Source: Pigmentiphaga sp. NML080357 (GTDB taxonomy: Bacteria > Pseudomonadota > Gammaproteobacteria > Burkholderiales > Burkholderiaceae_B). From it: 64,000 bases of DNA. The stretch is taken from contig NZ_NINW01000025.1 in NCBI RefSeq assembly GCF_002188465.1, positions 124,001 to 188,000 of the forward strand, given 5' to 3'. The translations under genes were made by a program, and so were the position numbers. The notes under the pieces are model-generated. The model ran no database searches. It was not told the DNA's origin and saw nothing but the letters and a program-made list of their open reading frames with translations. Positions 45,916 to 54,604 of this stretch are shown here, piece after piece. Within the stretch, counting starts at the first letter, position 1, and each line of letters starts with the position of its first letter.

Positions 45916-46841
45916 AAGGCCTTGAGCCCCTTGGGCCGCGCCGTCTCGATATGCTGCTTCAGCGCCGCCTGGAATTCCGAGAACTCCTTGCCTTCGCGGC
46001 TGGCGAGATACAGCGGCAGCGTCAGGACCAGCCCGGGCGTGCGCACCCAGCGCAGTTCGCCGCGCGCCAGTTCTCGTTCGACGGCCGTCTTGCTGAAGAA
46101 GCACACGCCCACGTCGCGCCGCACCGCTTCTTTCTGCGCTTCCGGGTGTCCCAGGTTGAGGACGATGCGGCGGGAGGGAATGCCGTTCGCCCGCAGTTGC
46201 CCTTCTTCCAGTTGCTGCATCACCGCGCTGTTGGCAGTGCTGATGAAAGGCAGCTTCGACACTTGTTCGCGTTCCACCTGCTCGCCCACCCATCTGCTGT
46301 CCGGCGCGCTGACCAGCAGCAGTTCTTCGTCCCATAGCGGCCGTACCGCCAGGCCGTCCAGGTTCTGCGTCGGCGCGATGATGAGCACCGAGAAGTCGCA
46401 GGCGCCGGTGCGCGTGGCCTCCAGGGCCAACTGCGGATTCGAGATCGAGAGATGCACCTGGCCGTCCGGCCGCAATGCCTGGAAGTCGCAGATCAGTTGC
46501 GGCAGCAGATAGGAGCCCACGCTCATCGATGCGGCGACGACGGCCTGGCCGGGGCCGATGTCGGTCGAGCCGCCCAGTTCCCGTTCAAGCTCGCGGGTTC
46601 GGGTAATGACCTCCTGCGCCCACTTGTAGACGCGCTGTCCTGTTGCGGTGAGGGCGATACCCCGGCCCTCGCGGCGCACCAGGCTCGCGCCGAGCTTTTC
46701 CTCCAGGCTGCGCACGTGCGAGGTGACCACGGGCTGGGTGATGAACAGGTAGTCGGCGGCGCGCGTGACGCTTTGCAGTTCGGCGACCACGCAGAACACC
46801 TCGAGTTTCTGCAGCGTGAGATAGGGATCGAAGCGGGCCAT
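45894..46841 (-). CDS. LysR-family transcriptional regulator
   Basis: 315 residues: winged helix-turn-helix (about 10-70, FCVVAELQSVTRAADYLFIT) and a periplasmic-binding-like effector domain. Divergent from the TRAP transporter operon and so its likely regulator. An inverted repeat lies 12 bp upstream of its start. Effector unknown, presumably the TRAP substrate or its aldehyde. Confidence 0.92.
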   Translation of the reverse strand: MARFDPYLTLQKLEVFCVVAELQSVTRAADYLFITQPVVTSHVRSLEEKLGASLVRREGRGIALTATGQRVYKWAQEVITRTRELERELGGSTDIGPGQAVVAASMSVGSYLLPQLICDFQALRPDGQVHLSISNPQLALEATRTGACDFSVLIIAPTQNLDGLAVRPLWDEELLLVSAPDSRWVGEQVEREQVSKLPFISTANSAVMQQLEEGQLRANGIPSRRIVLNLGHPEAQKEAVRRDVGVCFFSKTAVERELARGELRWVRTPGLVLTLPLYLASREGKEFSEFQAALKQHIETARPKGLKAFQENSPV

Positions 46842-46852
46842 GATTTTCCATC

Positions 46853-46870
46853 CATAGTCGTCTGACTATG
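46853..46870. promoter_or_regulatory. Inverted repeat in the LysR/TRAP divergent promoter
   Basis: CATAGTC (46853-46859) and GACTATG (46864-46870) are perfect complements around GTCT. A second, weaker dyad (GGTTG-GCGT-CAACC, 46901-46914) lies closer to dctQ. Together they resemble a regulatory and an activation half-site for a LysR protein. Confidence 0.42.
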
Positions 46871-46943
46871 TTTCATTGAAAAACTTTGAATTAGACGAAT
46901 GGTTGGCGTCAACCTAGGATCTGTCCCAACGGATGGAGACACC

Positions 46944-47495
46944 ATGACACCCAACAAACAACGCGGGGTCGCGCGCATCGTGCGCGGCCTGGAACGCGCC
47001 GCCACCAGCCTGGAGCTCGCGCTTGCCAGCGCGCTGCTGGCGGCGGTGGCGATCAACGTGGCCAACGTCGTGGCGCGCTACGTGTTCGGCCGCTCGATCA
47101 CCGGCGCCGACGAATTGCAGGTCTATCTCATGGCCGCGCTGGCTTTCTTCGGCTCCGCGGTAGCCGCCGTGCGGGGCCAGCATCTGCGCATGGATGTCCT
47201 GAACCGGTTCTTCCCGCACGAGCTGCGGCGCTTCCTGGCCGCCCTGGAGGCGGCGGCTGCCGTGGCGCTGTGCGGCTTCGTGTGTTTCGTGTCCACCAGC
47301 TACGCCTGGCGCATCCACCAGATCGGCAGTGTGAGCGAGAACGGCCATATCCCGATGTGGATTCCGCATTCGCTGGTGGCCGTGGCTTTCGCGACGATGG
47401 TGGTGGTGGGCCTGATCGACGTGGCGCTGCGCTTGGCCGGCGGCGGACTGCGGGAGCGCGACCGGATGGGCGTGGCCGACGAGGTGTTGTCATGA
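46944..47495 (+). CDS. dctQ: TRAP transporter small permease, DctQ type
   Basis: Four-segment membrane subunit of a sodium-driven TRAP importer, 183 residues, with the RYVFGRSITGADELQVYLM loop typical of DctQ. The ATG at 46944 follows GGAG; the stop overlaps dctM (ATGA). First gene of an operon that continues through two dehydrogenases. Confidence 0.9.
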   Translation: MTPNKQRGVARIVRGLERAATSLELALASALLAAVAINVANVVARYVFGRSITGADELQVYLMAALAFFGSAVAAVRGQHLRMDVLNRFFPHELRRFLAALEAAAAVALCGFVCFVSTSYAWRIHQIGSVSENGHIPMWIPHSLVAVAFATMVVVGLIDVALRLAGGGLRERDRMGVADEVLS

Positions 47496-48769
47496 GTTTC
47501 GCATTGGGCTTCCTGCCGCTCGGCCTGCTGCTGCTGGGCTTTCCCATTTTCCTGGTGCTGCTGGCCTCGGTCAGCGTGGCGCTGCTGTTCTTCATGGAGG
47601 TGCCGCTCTCGGCGCTGCACCAGAATCTGTTCGGCGCCATCGACGCATACGCATTGCTCGCGATCCCGTTCTTCATTTTCGCCGGCGAGCTGATGGGCCG
47701 GGGATCGGTGGCGGACCGGCTGGTCGGCTTCGTCAACGCCGGCGTGGGCTCCGTGCGCGGCAGCCTGGCCGTGACGACCGTGGGGTCGTCCGCCCTGTTC
47801 GGCGCGATCTCCGGCGTCAGCGCGGCCACTGTCGCCACCATCGGCCGGGTCATGCTGCCGGCGCTGCGGCGCAGCGGCTATCCCGAGAAATTCTCCGCCG
47901 GGCTGCTCACTGCCGTGGGCGCGATCGACATCATCATTCCCCCCAGCATCCCCATGATCGTCTATGGCGCGGCCGCGCAGCAATCCGTGCCCCGGCTCTA
48001 CGCCGCGGGCGTGCTGCCGGGGCTGCTGCTTGCGGGCATGCTGTGCGGCTACGTGATCTGGTATGCGCGGCGGCACCGCATCGGGGGCGGCGAGCGGTTC
48101 TCCTGGACGGTGTTCGGCCGGGCCGCGGCGCGCGGCATGGGCGCCCTGGGCGCGCCCATCATCATCCTGGGGGGCATCTACGGCGGCGTCTTCTCGCCCA
48201 CCGAGGCGGCGGCGGTGGCGTGCCTGTACGCCATCGTGGTCGCGCGCTACTTCTACCGGGAGCTGTCGTGGCGCGACATTCTCGCCAGTGCGGGAACGAC
48301 CGCGGTGTTCACGGGGCAGATCCTCATCATCGTGGCCTGCGCCAACGTGTTCGGCTGGCTGTTGACGGTGCACCAGGTGCCGGCGGCGCTGGTGCAGTGG
48401 CTGACCGACCTGCACCTGCCGGGCTGGTCGCTGCTGCTGGCGATCAACATCCTGCTGCTGGCGGTGGGCTGCTTCATCGACCCGCTGTCGGCCATCCTGC
48501 TGCTGTCGCCGCTGCTCATGCCGCTGGTGACGGCGATAGGCGTGGACCCGATCCACTTCGGCATCATCCTCACCGTCAACCTGTCGATCGGACTGTTCCA
48601 CCCGCCTTTCGGCATCAACATCTTCGTGGCGCAGAGCGTGCTCAAGCTGCCGCTGGAGAGCATCTACCGGGGCATCGTGCCGTTCGTCGTCATCTACCTG
48701 ATCGCACTGGGACTCATTACCTATATCCCCGGCATCTCGCTCTGGGGCATGCGCTTGCTGTTGAACTGA
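47492..48769 (+). CDS. dctM: TRAP transporter large permease, DctM type
   Basis: Main transport subunit, 425 residues with about twelve membrane segments and the PPSIPMIVYGAAAQQSVPRLY motif of the family. It starts within the end of dctQ. The receptor gene dctP follows after 41 bp. Confidence 0.93.
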   Translation: MSFALGFLPLGLLLLGFPIFLVLLASVSVALLFFMEVPLSALHQNLFGAIDAYALLAIPFFIFAGELMGRGSVADRLVGFVNAGVGSVRGSLAVTTVGSSALFGAISGVSAATVATIGRVMLPALRRSGYPEKFSAGLLTAVGAIDIIIPPSIPMIVYGAAAQQSVPRLYAAGVLPGLLLAGMLCGYVIWYARRHRIGGGERFSWTVFGRAAARGMGALGAPIIILGGIYGGVFSPTEAAAVACLYAIVVARYFYRELSWRDILASAGTTAVFTGQILIIVACANVFGWLLTVHQVPAALVQWLTDLHLPGWSLLLAINILLLAVGCFIDPLSAILLLSPLLMPLVTAIGVDPIHFGIILTVNLSIGLFHPPFGINIFVAQSVLKLPLESIYRGIVPFVVIYLIALGLITYIPGISLWGMRLLLN

Positions 48770-48810
48770 AAACCGGCCGCGACCGGCCTTCCACCACTGG
48801 AGACATCACC

Positions 48811-49806
48811 ATGAACCGCCGTCAATGCCTCGCGCATCTGGCCGGCCTGGGAGCGTTCGCGTTCCTGCCCGCCGCCCGCGCGCAGAACCTGGTCATGAAG
48901 CTGACCACCACCACCACCGACGACCTGGGCGTGGATTGGCTGACCGCCTACAAGGCCAACATCGAGGCCGCGACCCAGAACAAGGTCAAGGGCCAGGTCT
49001 ATCCGGCCAGCCAGCTCGGCACCGCGCAGCGCACCATCGAGGGCGTGAGCATGGGCACCGTGGAAATGGCGCTCAACGCATCCGGCATGTACGAGGGGCT
49101 GGATGCGCGGTTCGGCGCGCTGGCCGTGCCCGGCATGTTCGACAGCATTGACCATGGCATGAAGGTGCTGGCCGACGCCGACGTGAAGAAGCGCCTGGCG
49201 TCCATCGCGGCCAACAAGGGCGTCGAGGTTCTCACGACGCTCGTGCACTCGCAATGCAGCATCGTGTCGCGCAAGCCCATCCGCAAGCTGTCCGACCTGG
49301 CCGGGCAGAAGATCCGGGTGCCGGGTTCGTCGATACTGATCGCCCAGCTCAGGCAGCTGGGCGCCAACCCCGTGTCGATGTCGCTCGGCGAGGTCTTGCC
49401 GGCGTTCCAGAACGGCACCCTCGACGGCGTGTATTCGGGCACGCCCATCCCGTCGGCGCTCAAGTATTTCGACGTCGCCAAGTCGCAGACCCTGCTGCCT
49501 TCCACCTACATCTCGATCGTTGGGTTGGCGAGCCCGACCTTCCTCAAGTCGGCCGGGCCGCTGGAGGCCGCGCTGCGCCAGGCCGCGCGCAAGACCGACG
49601 CCGAGATCGGGCCCCGCGTGCACGCGCGCGTGGCCGAGGCCCGCGCCATCTGGGAGAAGGGCGGCGGCGAGATGATCGAACTGTCCGCGGCCGATGCCAA
49701 GACCTATCTGGATGCGGTGATTCCGGCGGCGATGAAGGAGCTCTCGCCGGAAGCCCGCAAGGATTACGAAGCGCTGCGGGCCGCCGGCGCCAAATACCGC
49801 GCCTGA
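48811..49806 (+). CDS. dctP: TRAP transporter substrate-binding protein, DctP type
   Basis: Periplasmic receptor of the importer, 331 residues, with a signal peptide ending near ARA-Q (24/25). The conserved receptor signature around KIRVPGSSILIAQLRQLGA carries the arginine that usually binds a substrate carboxylate, so an organic acid or hydroxy acid is the expected ligand. GGAG precedes the ATG. 26 bp before the aldehyde dehydrogenase gene. Confidence 0.92.
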   Translation: MNRRQCLAHLAGLGAFAFLPAARAQNLVMKLTTTTTDDLGVDWLTAYKANIEAATQNKVKGQVYPASQLGTAQRTIEGVSMGTVEMALNASGMYEGLDARFGALAVPGMFDSIDHGMKVLADADVKKRLASIAANKGVEVLTTLVHSQCSIVSRKPIRKLSDLAGQKIRVPGSSILIAQLRQLGANPVSMSLGEVLPAFQNGTLDGVYSGTPIPSALKYFDVAKSQTLLPSTYISIVGLASPTFLKSAGPLEAALRQAARKTDAEIGPRVHARVAEARAIWEKGGGEMIELSAADAKTYLDAVIPAAMKELSPEARKDYEALRAAGAKYRA

Positions 49807-49832
49807 CGCGGATCGAATCTATCGGAGAAGCC

Positions 49833-51305
49833 ATGCGTTCACATGAAATCCCGGCCGGGATCCTCCCCGCCCATCGCCAGCTCTTCTACGGAGGCGCCTG
49901 GCACGAGCCCCTGGCCGGCGTCTACGCGCCGACCATCAATCCGGCCTATGACGAGCCGCTGGCCGATGCGCCCGTGGCCGATGCGAGCGACGTCGATGCG
50001 GCGGTGCGCGCCGCGCAGGAGGCGTTTCCGGGCTGGGCCGCCATGCCGCCGATGGCGCGCGGCCGGCTGTTGCGCCGCGCGGCGGACATCCTGCGCGAGC
50101 ATGCGCAGGAGCTGGCGCTGCTGGATTCGCTCAACAACGGCAATCCGGTATCCATCCTGGGCAAGGACGCCGGCTTTGCCGCCGACAGCCTCGATTACTT
50201 CGCCGGCCTGGCGCAGGAAGTCAAGGGCGAAACCCTGCCCATGGGGCCGGGGTACCTGGACTACACGGTGCGCGAGCCCCTGGGCGTCGTGGCGCGCATC
50301 GTGGCCTACAACCACCCGCTGATGTTCGCCGCCATGCGCATCGCCGCGCCGCTGGCAGCCGGCAATACCGTGGTGGTGAAGGCCCCGGACCAGGCGCCGC
50401 TGTCCATCATCCGGCTGGCGGAGCTGATCGGCGATGTGTTTCCCAAGGGCGTGGTCAATTTCCTGTGCGGCGGACGCGCGTGCGGCGAAGCGCTGGCGGC
50501 GCATCCGCTCGTGCGCAAGATCACCCTCATCGGCGGCGTGCCGACCGGCAAGGCGGTCATGAAGACCGCCGCCGACGGACTGAAGCCGGTGCTGCTCGAA
50601 CTGGGCGGCAAGAACGCGCTGGTGGCCTATCCGGACGCGGATCTCGACAAGCTGGTGGAAGGTATCGTGGGCGGCATGAACTTTACCTGGTCGGGCCAGA
50701 GCTGCGGCTCCACCAGCCGGGTGTTCCTGCACGACAGTATCCATGACGAAGTCCTGGCGCGCGTCGCCGAGCTCCTGCCCCAAAGGCACCGTCCCGGGAT
50801 CCCCTCCGATCCGGCCACCACCATGGGATCGCTGGTCAGCCGCGCCCAGCTGGAGAAGGTCGAGGGTTTCGTGAAGTCCGCCCTGGAGCAGGGAGCCAGG
50901 CTGGTGGCCGGCGGCCGCCGGCCCACGGATCCGGCGCTGCGGAACGGTTTCTTCTTCGAACCGACGGTGTTCGCCGACATGCGGCCCGACATGCGGCTGG
51001 CGCGCGAAGAGGTGTTCGGGCCCATCATGTCGGTGTTCCGCTGGTCCGACGAAGATGCGATGTGGGCCGACGTCAACGCCGTCGATTTCGGCCTGACCGG
51101 ATCGATATGGACCCGCGACCTGGACACCGCGCACCGGGCGGCCCGCCGCATCCATACCGGCTACGTCTGGATCAACAACACCAGCCAGCATTTCATCGGC
51201 GCGCCTTTCGGCGGCGTCAAGCAATCGGGCATAGGCCGCGAGGAGTGCTTCGAGGAATTGCTCGAGTTCACCTACACCAAGAACATCAACCTGAAGCTGG
51301 CGTGA
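49833..51305 (+). CDS. NAD(P)-dependent aldehyde dehydrogenase
   Basis: 490 residues with ELGGK (general base), GQSCGS (nucleophile Cys) and a C-terminal FGGVKQSGIGRE; close to betaine-aldehyde dehydrogenase types. The expected N-x-P motif is YNHP and the cofactor loop is IGGVPTG rather than the usual GS-TG, a modest departure. One base before the GMC gene and 26 bp after dctP. It should oxidise the aldehyde made by the GMC enzyme. Confidence 0.9.
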   Translation: MRSHEIPAGILPAHRQLFYGGAWHEPLAGVYAPTINPAYDEPLADAPVADASDVDAAVRAAQEAFPGWAAMPPMARGRLLRRAADILREHAQELALLDSLNNGNPVSILGKDAGFAADSLDYFAGLAQEVKGETLPMGPGYLDYTVREPLGVVARIVAYNHPLMFAAMRIAAPLAAGNTVVVKAPDQAPLSIIRLAELIGDVFPKGVVNFLCGGRACGEALAAHPLVRKITLIGGVPTGKAVMKTAADGLKPVLLELGGKNALVAYPDADLDKLVEGIVGGMNFTWSGQSCGSTSRVFLHDSIHDEVLARVAELLPQRHRPGIPSDPATTMGSLVSRAQLEKVEGFVKSALEQGARLVAGGRRPTDPALRNGFFFEPTVFADMRPDMRLAREEVFGPIMSVFRWSDEDAMWADVNAVDFGLTGSIWTRDLDTAHRAARRIHTGYVWINNTSQHFIGAPFGGVKQSGIGREECFEELLEFTYTKNINLKLA

Positions 51306-51306
51306 C

Positions 51307-52989
51307 GTGAGCAACTACGACTACATCATCGTGGGCGCGGGCTCGGCCGGCTGCACGCTGGCCTATCGCCTGGGCGCGGATCCGGGCCTGCGGATACTGG
51401 TGCTGGAAGCCGGCGGCCGCGATCGCTCGCCCATCATCCAGGTGCCGCTGACCTGGGGCCTTATCCTCAAGCACAGGCTTTACGACTGGGGCTACTTCAC
51501 CCAGCCCGAGCCCGGCATGGACGGCCGCCGCATCGAATGCGCGCGCGGCAAAGTACTGGGCGGATCGACCTCCATCAACGGCATGGCCTACGCCCGCGGC
51601 GCCAGGGAAGACTACGATCATTGGGCGCGCGACCTGGGGCTCGAGGGCTGGTCCTATGACGACGTGCTGCCCTACTTCCGCCGCAGCGAGTCCTGGGAGG
51701 AGGGGAGCAGCGAGCTGCGGGGCGGCGATGGCCCGTTGACCGTGACGCGCCTGCACTACGACGATCCGCTGGTGGATGCCTTCCTGCGCGCGACCGACCT
51801 GGCCGGCTACCCGCGCAACGGCGACTACAACGGCGCCAGCATCGAGGGGTTCGGCCCCATGCAGGCGACCATACGCCGCGGCCGCCGCTGGAGCGCGGCC
51901 TCGGCATACCTGCGACCGGCCGTGGCGCGGGGCAACGTCGAAGTGTGGACCGGCGCCCTGACCACGAAGGTATTGATGGAGAAGGGGCGGGCGATCGGCG
52001 TCGAGGTACTGCGCGGCGGAAAGCGCGAGCGTATCGTGTGCGAGCGTGAAGTGCTGCTGGCCGGCGGCGTGATCAACACGCCGCAGCTGCTCATGCTGTC
52101 AGGCATCGGGGACGCGGCTCAGTTGCGGATGCATGGCATCCAGGCGAAGGTCGACCTGCCCGGCGTGGGCAGGAACCTGCAGGATCACGTGGTGTGCGAC
52201 GTGCGCTGGCGCCGCAGCGAACCGGGGCCGCTGTATCGCGCCTTGCGTCTGGACCGCATCGGCATCGATCTGCTGCGTACGTGGATGTTCGGCACCGGGG
52301 TGTCGAGCAAGGTGCCGGCCGCGGCCGTGGGCCTGGTGCGCAGCCATCCGGAACTGGACCTGCCCGACCTGCAATTGCTGCTGGCGGCGGCGCCGATGAA
52401 CGCGGGACCGCATTTCGGTCCGCTGCTCAAGCCGTACGTCGACGCCTACGCCATCAAGGGCGTGTTCATCGCGCCCGAGAGCCGCGGCAGCGTGACGCTG
52501 GGCAGCGGCGATCCCACCGCCCCCGCGGTGATCCGGCAGAACTTCCTTTCCACCGACTACGACAGGCGCGCCGTGCGCCAAATGGTGCGGATCATGCGCG
52601 CGATCGGCCAGCAACCGCCCATGGCGCCATTCCGGGGGGAAGAGCTCGCGCCCGGGCCGCAGGCAACCAGCGACGAGGACATCGATGCCTTCGTGCGGCG
52701 CACGGCCATTACCCTGCACCATCCCGTGGGCACTTGCAAGATGGGGCACGAGCGGGATCCGCTCGCGGTGCTGGACGCGCAGATGCGGGTGCGCGGCGTG
52801 GACGGGCTACGCGTGGTGGACGGGTCGGCCATGCCGCGAGTCGTGCGGGGTCCCACCAACGCGCCCATCATCATGATGGCGGAAAAGGCGGCCGACCATA
52901 TCCTGGGCCGGCCGCCGCTGGCGCGGAACCGACGGGGCGCGGAACCGCCCCGGGAACCGCGGGAGGCCGCCGAGGCTGTGTCGGCCTGA
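51307..52989 (+). CDS. GMC-family alcohol oxidoreductase (choline dehydrogenase-like)
   Basis: FAD enzyme oxidising an alcohol to the aldehyde, 560 residues. FAD-binding VGAGSAG and LEAGG, GMC signature GKVLGGSTSINGMAYARG, and the catalytic His in HHPVGTCKMG are present. Starts at GTG immediately after the aldehyde dehydrogenase stop, implying coupled translation. Related enzymes act on choline, polyethylene glycol and other primary alcohols; the substrate here is not deducible. Confidence 0.9.
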   Translation: MSNYDYIIVGAGSAGCTLAYRLGADPGLRILVLEAGGRDRSPIIQVPLTWGLILKHRLYDWGYFTQPEPGMDGRRIECARGKVLGGSTSINGMAYARGAREDYDHWARDLGLEGWSYDDVLPYFRRSESWEEGSSELRGGDGPLTVTRLHYDDPLVDAFLRATDLAGYPRNGDYNGASIEGFGPMQATIRRGRRWSAASAYLRPAVARGNVEVWTGALTTKVLMEKGRAIGVEVLRGGKRERIVCEREVLLAGGVINTPQLLMLSGIGDAAQLRMHGIQAKVDLPGVGRNLQDHVVCDVRWRRSEPGPLYRALRLDRIGIDLLRTWMFGTGVSSKVPAAAVGLVRSHPELDLPDLQLLLAAAPMNAGPHFGPLLKPYVDAYAIKGVFIAPESRGSVTLGSGDPTAPAVIRQNFLSTDYDRRAVRQMVRIMRAIGQQPPMAPFRGEELAPGPQATSDEDIDAFVRRTAITLHHPVGTCKMGHERDPLAVLDAQMRVRGVDGLRVVDGSAMPRVVRGPTNAPIIMMAEKAADHILGRPPLARNRRGAEPPREPREAAEAVSA

Positions 52990-53010
52990 GGACGCGGAGC
53001 CCCGCGGATC

Positions 53011-54303
53011 CTAGGCCGCCGCTAGCCGGGGCACGGCGCGGCGGGGTTCCTGTCCGGTGAAGGAGAAGTCCACTTCCGGCTGGCGCCCGTCGATGATCTC
53101 GGCCACGGCGCGGCCCGAACCGCAGCCATGCGTCCAGCCCAGGGTGCCATGGCCCGTGTTCAGATACAGGCCGCGGACCTTCGATGCGCCGATGTAGGGC
53201 ACGTTGCCCGGCGTGGCGGGCCGCAGGCCGGCCCAGTAGCGTGCCAGCTCGGGCCGGCTCATGCCGGGGAAGATCTCCAGCGTGCGCTTGACCAGCGCTT
53301 CGCACCGCACCTGGTTCAACTCCAGCGTGTAGCCGTTCAGCTCCGCCGTGCCGGCCACGCGCAGCCGGTCGCCAAGGCGCGAGAACACGAGCTTGTATTC
53401 GTCGTCGGTCAGGCTTACCTGCGGCGCCAGCGCGGGGTCCAGCACGGGCAGCGTGGCCGAGTATCCCTTGGCCGGATAGATGGACAGCGGTACGCCGGCC
53501 TGCCGCGCCAGCAACGGGCTGAAGCTGCCCAGGGCCAGCACGTAGGCGTCGCCGTCGACGATTTCGTAGCCGCCGGTCTCGCCGGCGATCTCGACCCCGG
53601 TCATGGCGCCGCCTTCGGTGCGCAGCGCCTGGATGCGCACGCCGTAGCGGAACGTGACGCCCCGCTCGGCGCAGAGGGCTGCCAGGCGGGTAGTGAACAA
53701 ATGCACGTCGCCCGACTCGTCGGCGCTGGTATAGGTGGCGCCGGCCAGGCGCGGCCCGATCCGGGCCAGCGCCGGCTCGATGCGCACGGCTTCGTCGCGG
53801 TCGATGATGCGGCGCTCGCATCCCATCTCCCGCATGACGCGCGCCGGTTCCATGGCGGCATCGAACTCTTTCTGGCTGGTATAGAAATGCAGGATGCCGC
53901 GCTGCAGATGGTCGTACTGAATGCCGGTCTCGGCGCGCAGTTCCTGCAGGCTGGTCCGGCTATAGGTGCCGAGGTTCAGGATCTGGACCATGTTGTGCAG
54001 CGACCGCGCGGCAGTGCATTCGCGCAGGAACTGCAGGCCCCATTTCCATTGCTGCGGATCGGCGCGCAGCCGGAACAGCAGCGGCGCGTCTTCGCGCCCG
54101 AGCCAGCGCAGCAGCTTCAGGGGGGCGGAGGGGTTGGCCCAGGGCTCGGCATGGCTGACGGAAATCTGGCCGCCGTTGCCGAAACTGGTTTCGCGGGCCG
54201 CGCCCGCGTTGCGTTCGAGGACGACGACTTCGTGCCCGGCCTTGGCGAGGTACCAGGCCGACGCGACGCCGGTGATGCCGGCGCCCATGACGATGACTTT
54301 CAT
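53011..54303 (-). CDS. FAD-dependent D-amino-acid dehydrogenase (DadA-like)
   Basis: Membrane-associated deaminating dehydrogenase that passes electrons to the respiratory chain. 430 residues with N-terminal GAGITG (7-12), NGGQIS near 50 and C-terminal GHGTLGWTHGCGSGR that closes the FAD site, all typical of DadA. It sits under a tandem glycine riboswitch, so its physiological substrate or inducer is probably glycine rather than D-alanine; sarcosine or other glycine-yielding substrates are also possible. Convergent with the GMC gene. Confidence 0.9.
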   Translation of the reverse strand: MKVIVMGAGITGVASAWYLAKAGHEVVVLERNAGAARETSFGNGGQISVSHAEPWANPSAPLKLLRWLGREDAPLLFRLRADPQQWKWGLQFLRECTAARSLHNMVQILNLGTYSRTSLQELRAETGIQYDHLQRGILHFYTSQKEFDAAMEPARVMREMGCERRIIDRDEAVRIEPALARIGPRLAGATYTSADESGDVHLFTTRLAALCAERGVTFRYGVRIQALRTEGGAMTGVEIAGETGGYEIVDGDAYVLALGSFSPLLARQAGVPLSIYPAKGYSATLPVLDPALAPQVSLTDDEYKLVFSRLGDRLRVAGTAELNGYTLELNQVRCEALVKRTLEIFPGMSRPELARYWAGLRPATPGNVPYIGASKVRGLYLNTGHGTLGWTHGCGSGRAVAEIIDGRQPEVDFSFTGQEPRRAVPRLAAA

Positions 54304-54323
54304 TGCAGGCTCTCGGAAATAGC

Positions 54324-54352
54324 AGGGGCAAGCGGCCATGCCGCTTGCCCCT
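54324..54352 (-). promoter_or_regulatory. Expression-platform hairpin of the glycine riboswitch
   Basis: A perfect 13-bp stem with a 3-nt loop (arms 54340-54352 and 54324-54336) follows the second aptamer and ends 20 bases before the start codon. No good T-run follows (GCTATTTCC). Its 3' arm is also complementary to 11 bases inside aptamer 2 (54395-54405), so it can pair with either partner, as expected of a switching element. Confidence 0.6.
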
Positions 54353-54353
54353 A

Positions 54354-54530
54354 CTGTCCTTTTGCCTGAGAGATTCGCGTGCGCCGGATGGCGTCGCTTG
54401 CCCCTTCGGCGGCCGCGCTCGAGTCCGGGCGCGACGCTCTCCAGTTGTTTGGTTGCCAGTCTTGAAACCTGAGCGTTTCAGGGGATACGCCTTCGGTAGA
54501 AGCGCAGGATGCGTCGCTTCGTTCTCCTGG
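54354..54530 (-). promoter_or_regulatory. Tandem glycine riboswitch
   Basis: Two aptamers in series on the minus strand. The downstream one (54442-54354) has GGAGAGCG, GCCGAAGG (54410-54403), CTCTCAGGCAAAAGGACAG (54372-54354), a near-perfect match to the glycine aptamer. The upstream one (about 54530-54458) has GGAGAACG, ACCGAAGG (54497-54490), AAACGCTCAGG (54478-54468) and AAGACTGG. It lies in the 301-bp leader of the DadA-like gene, so glycine should control that gene. Confidence 0.9.
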
Positions 54531-54604
54531 TGCAGCCAGGATAGCATGGCGGCCGCGCGATTGCCATGGACCGCGCGGCGGCAGGCCGATGCGGCGCGTG
54601 GCGC

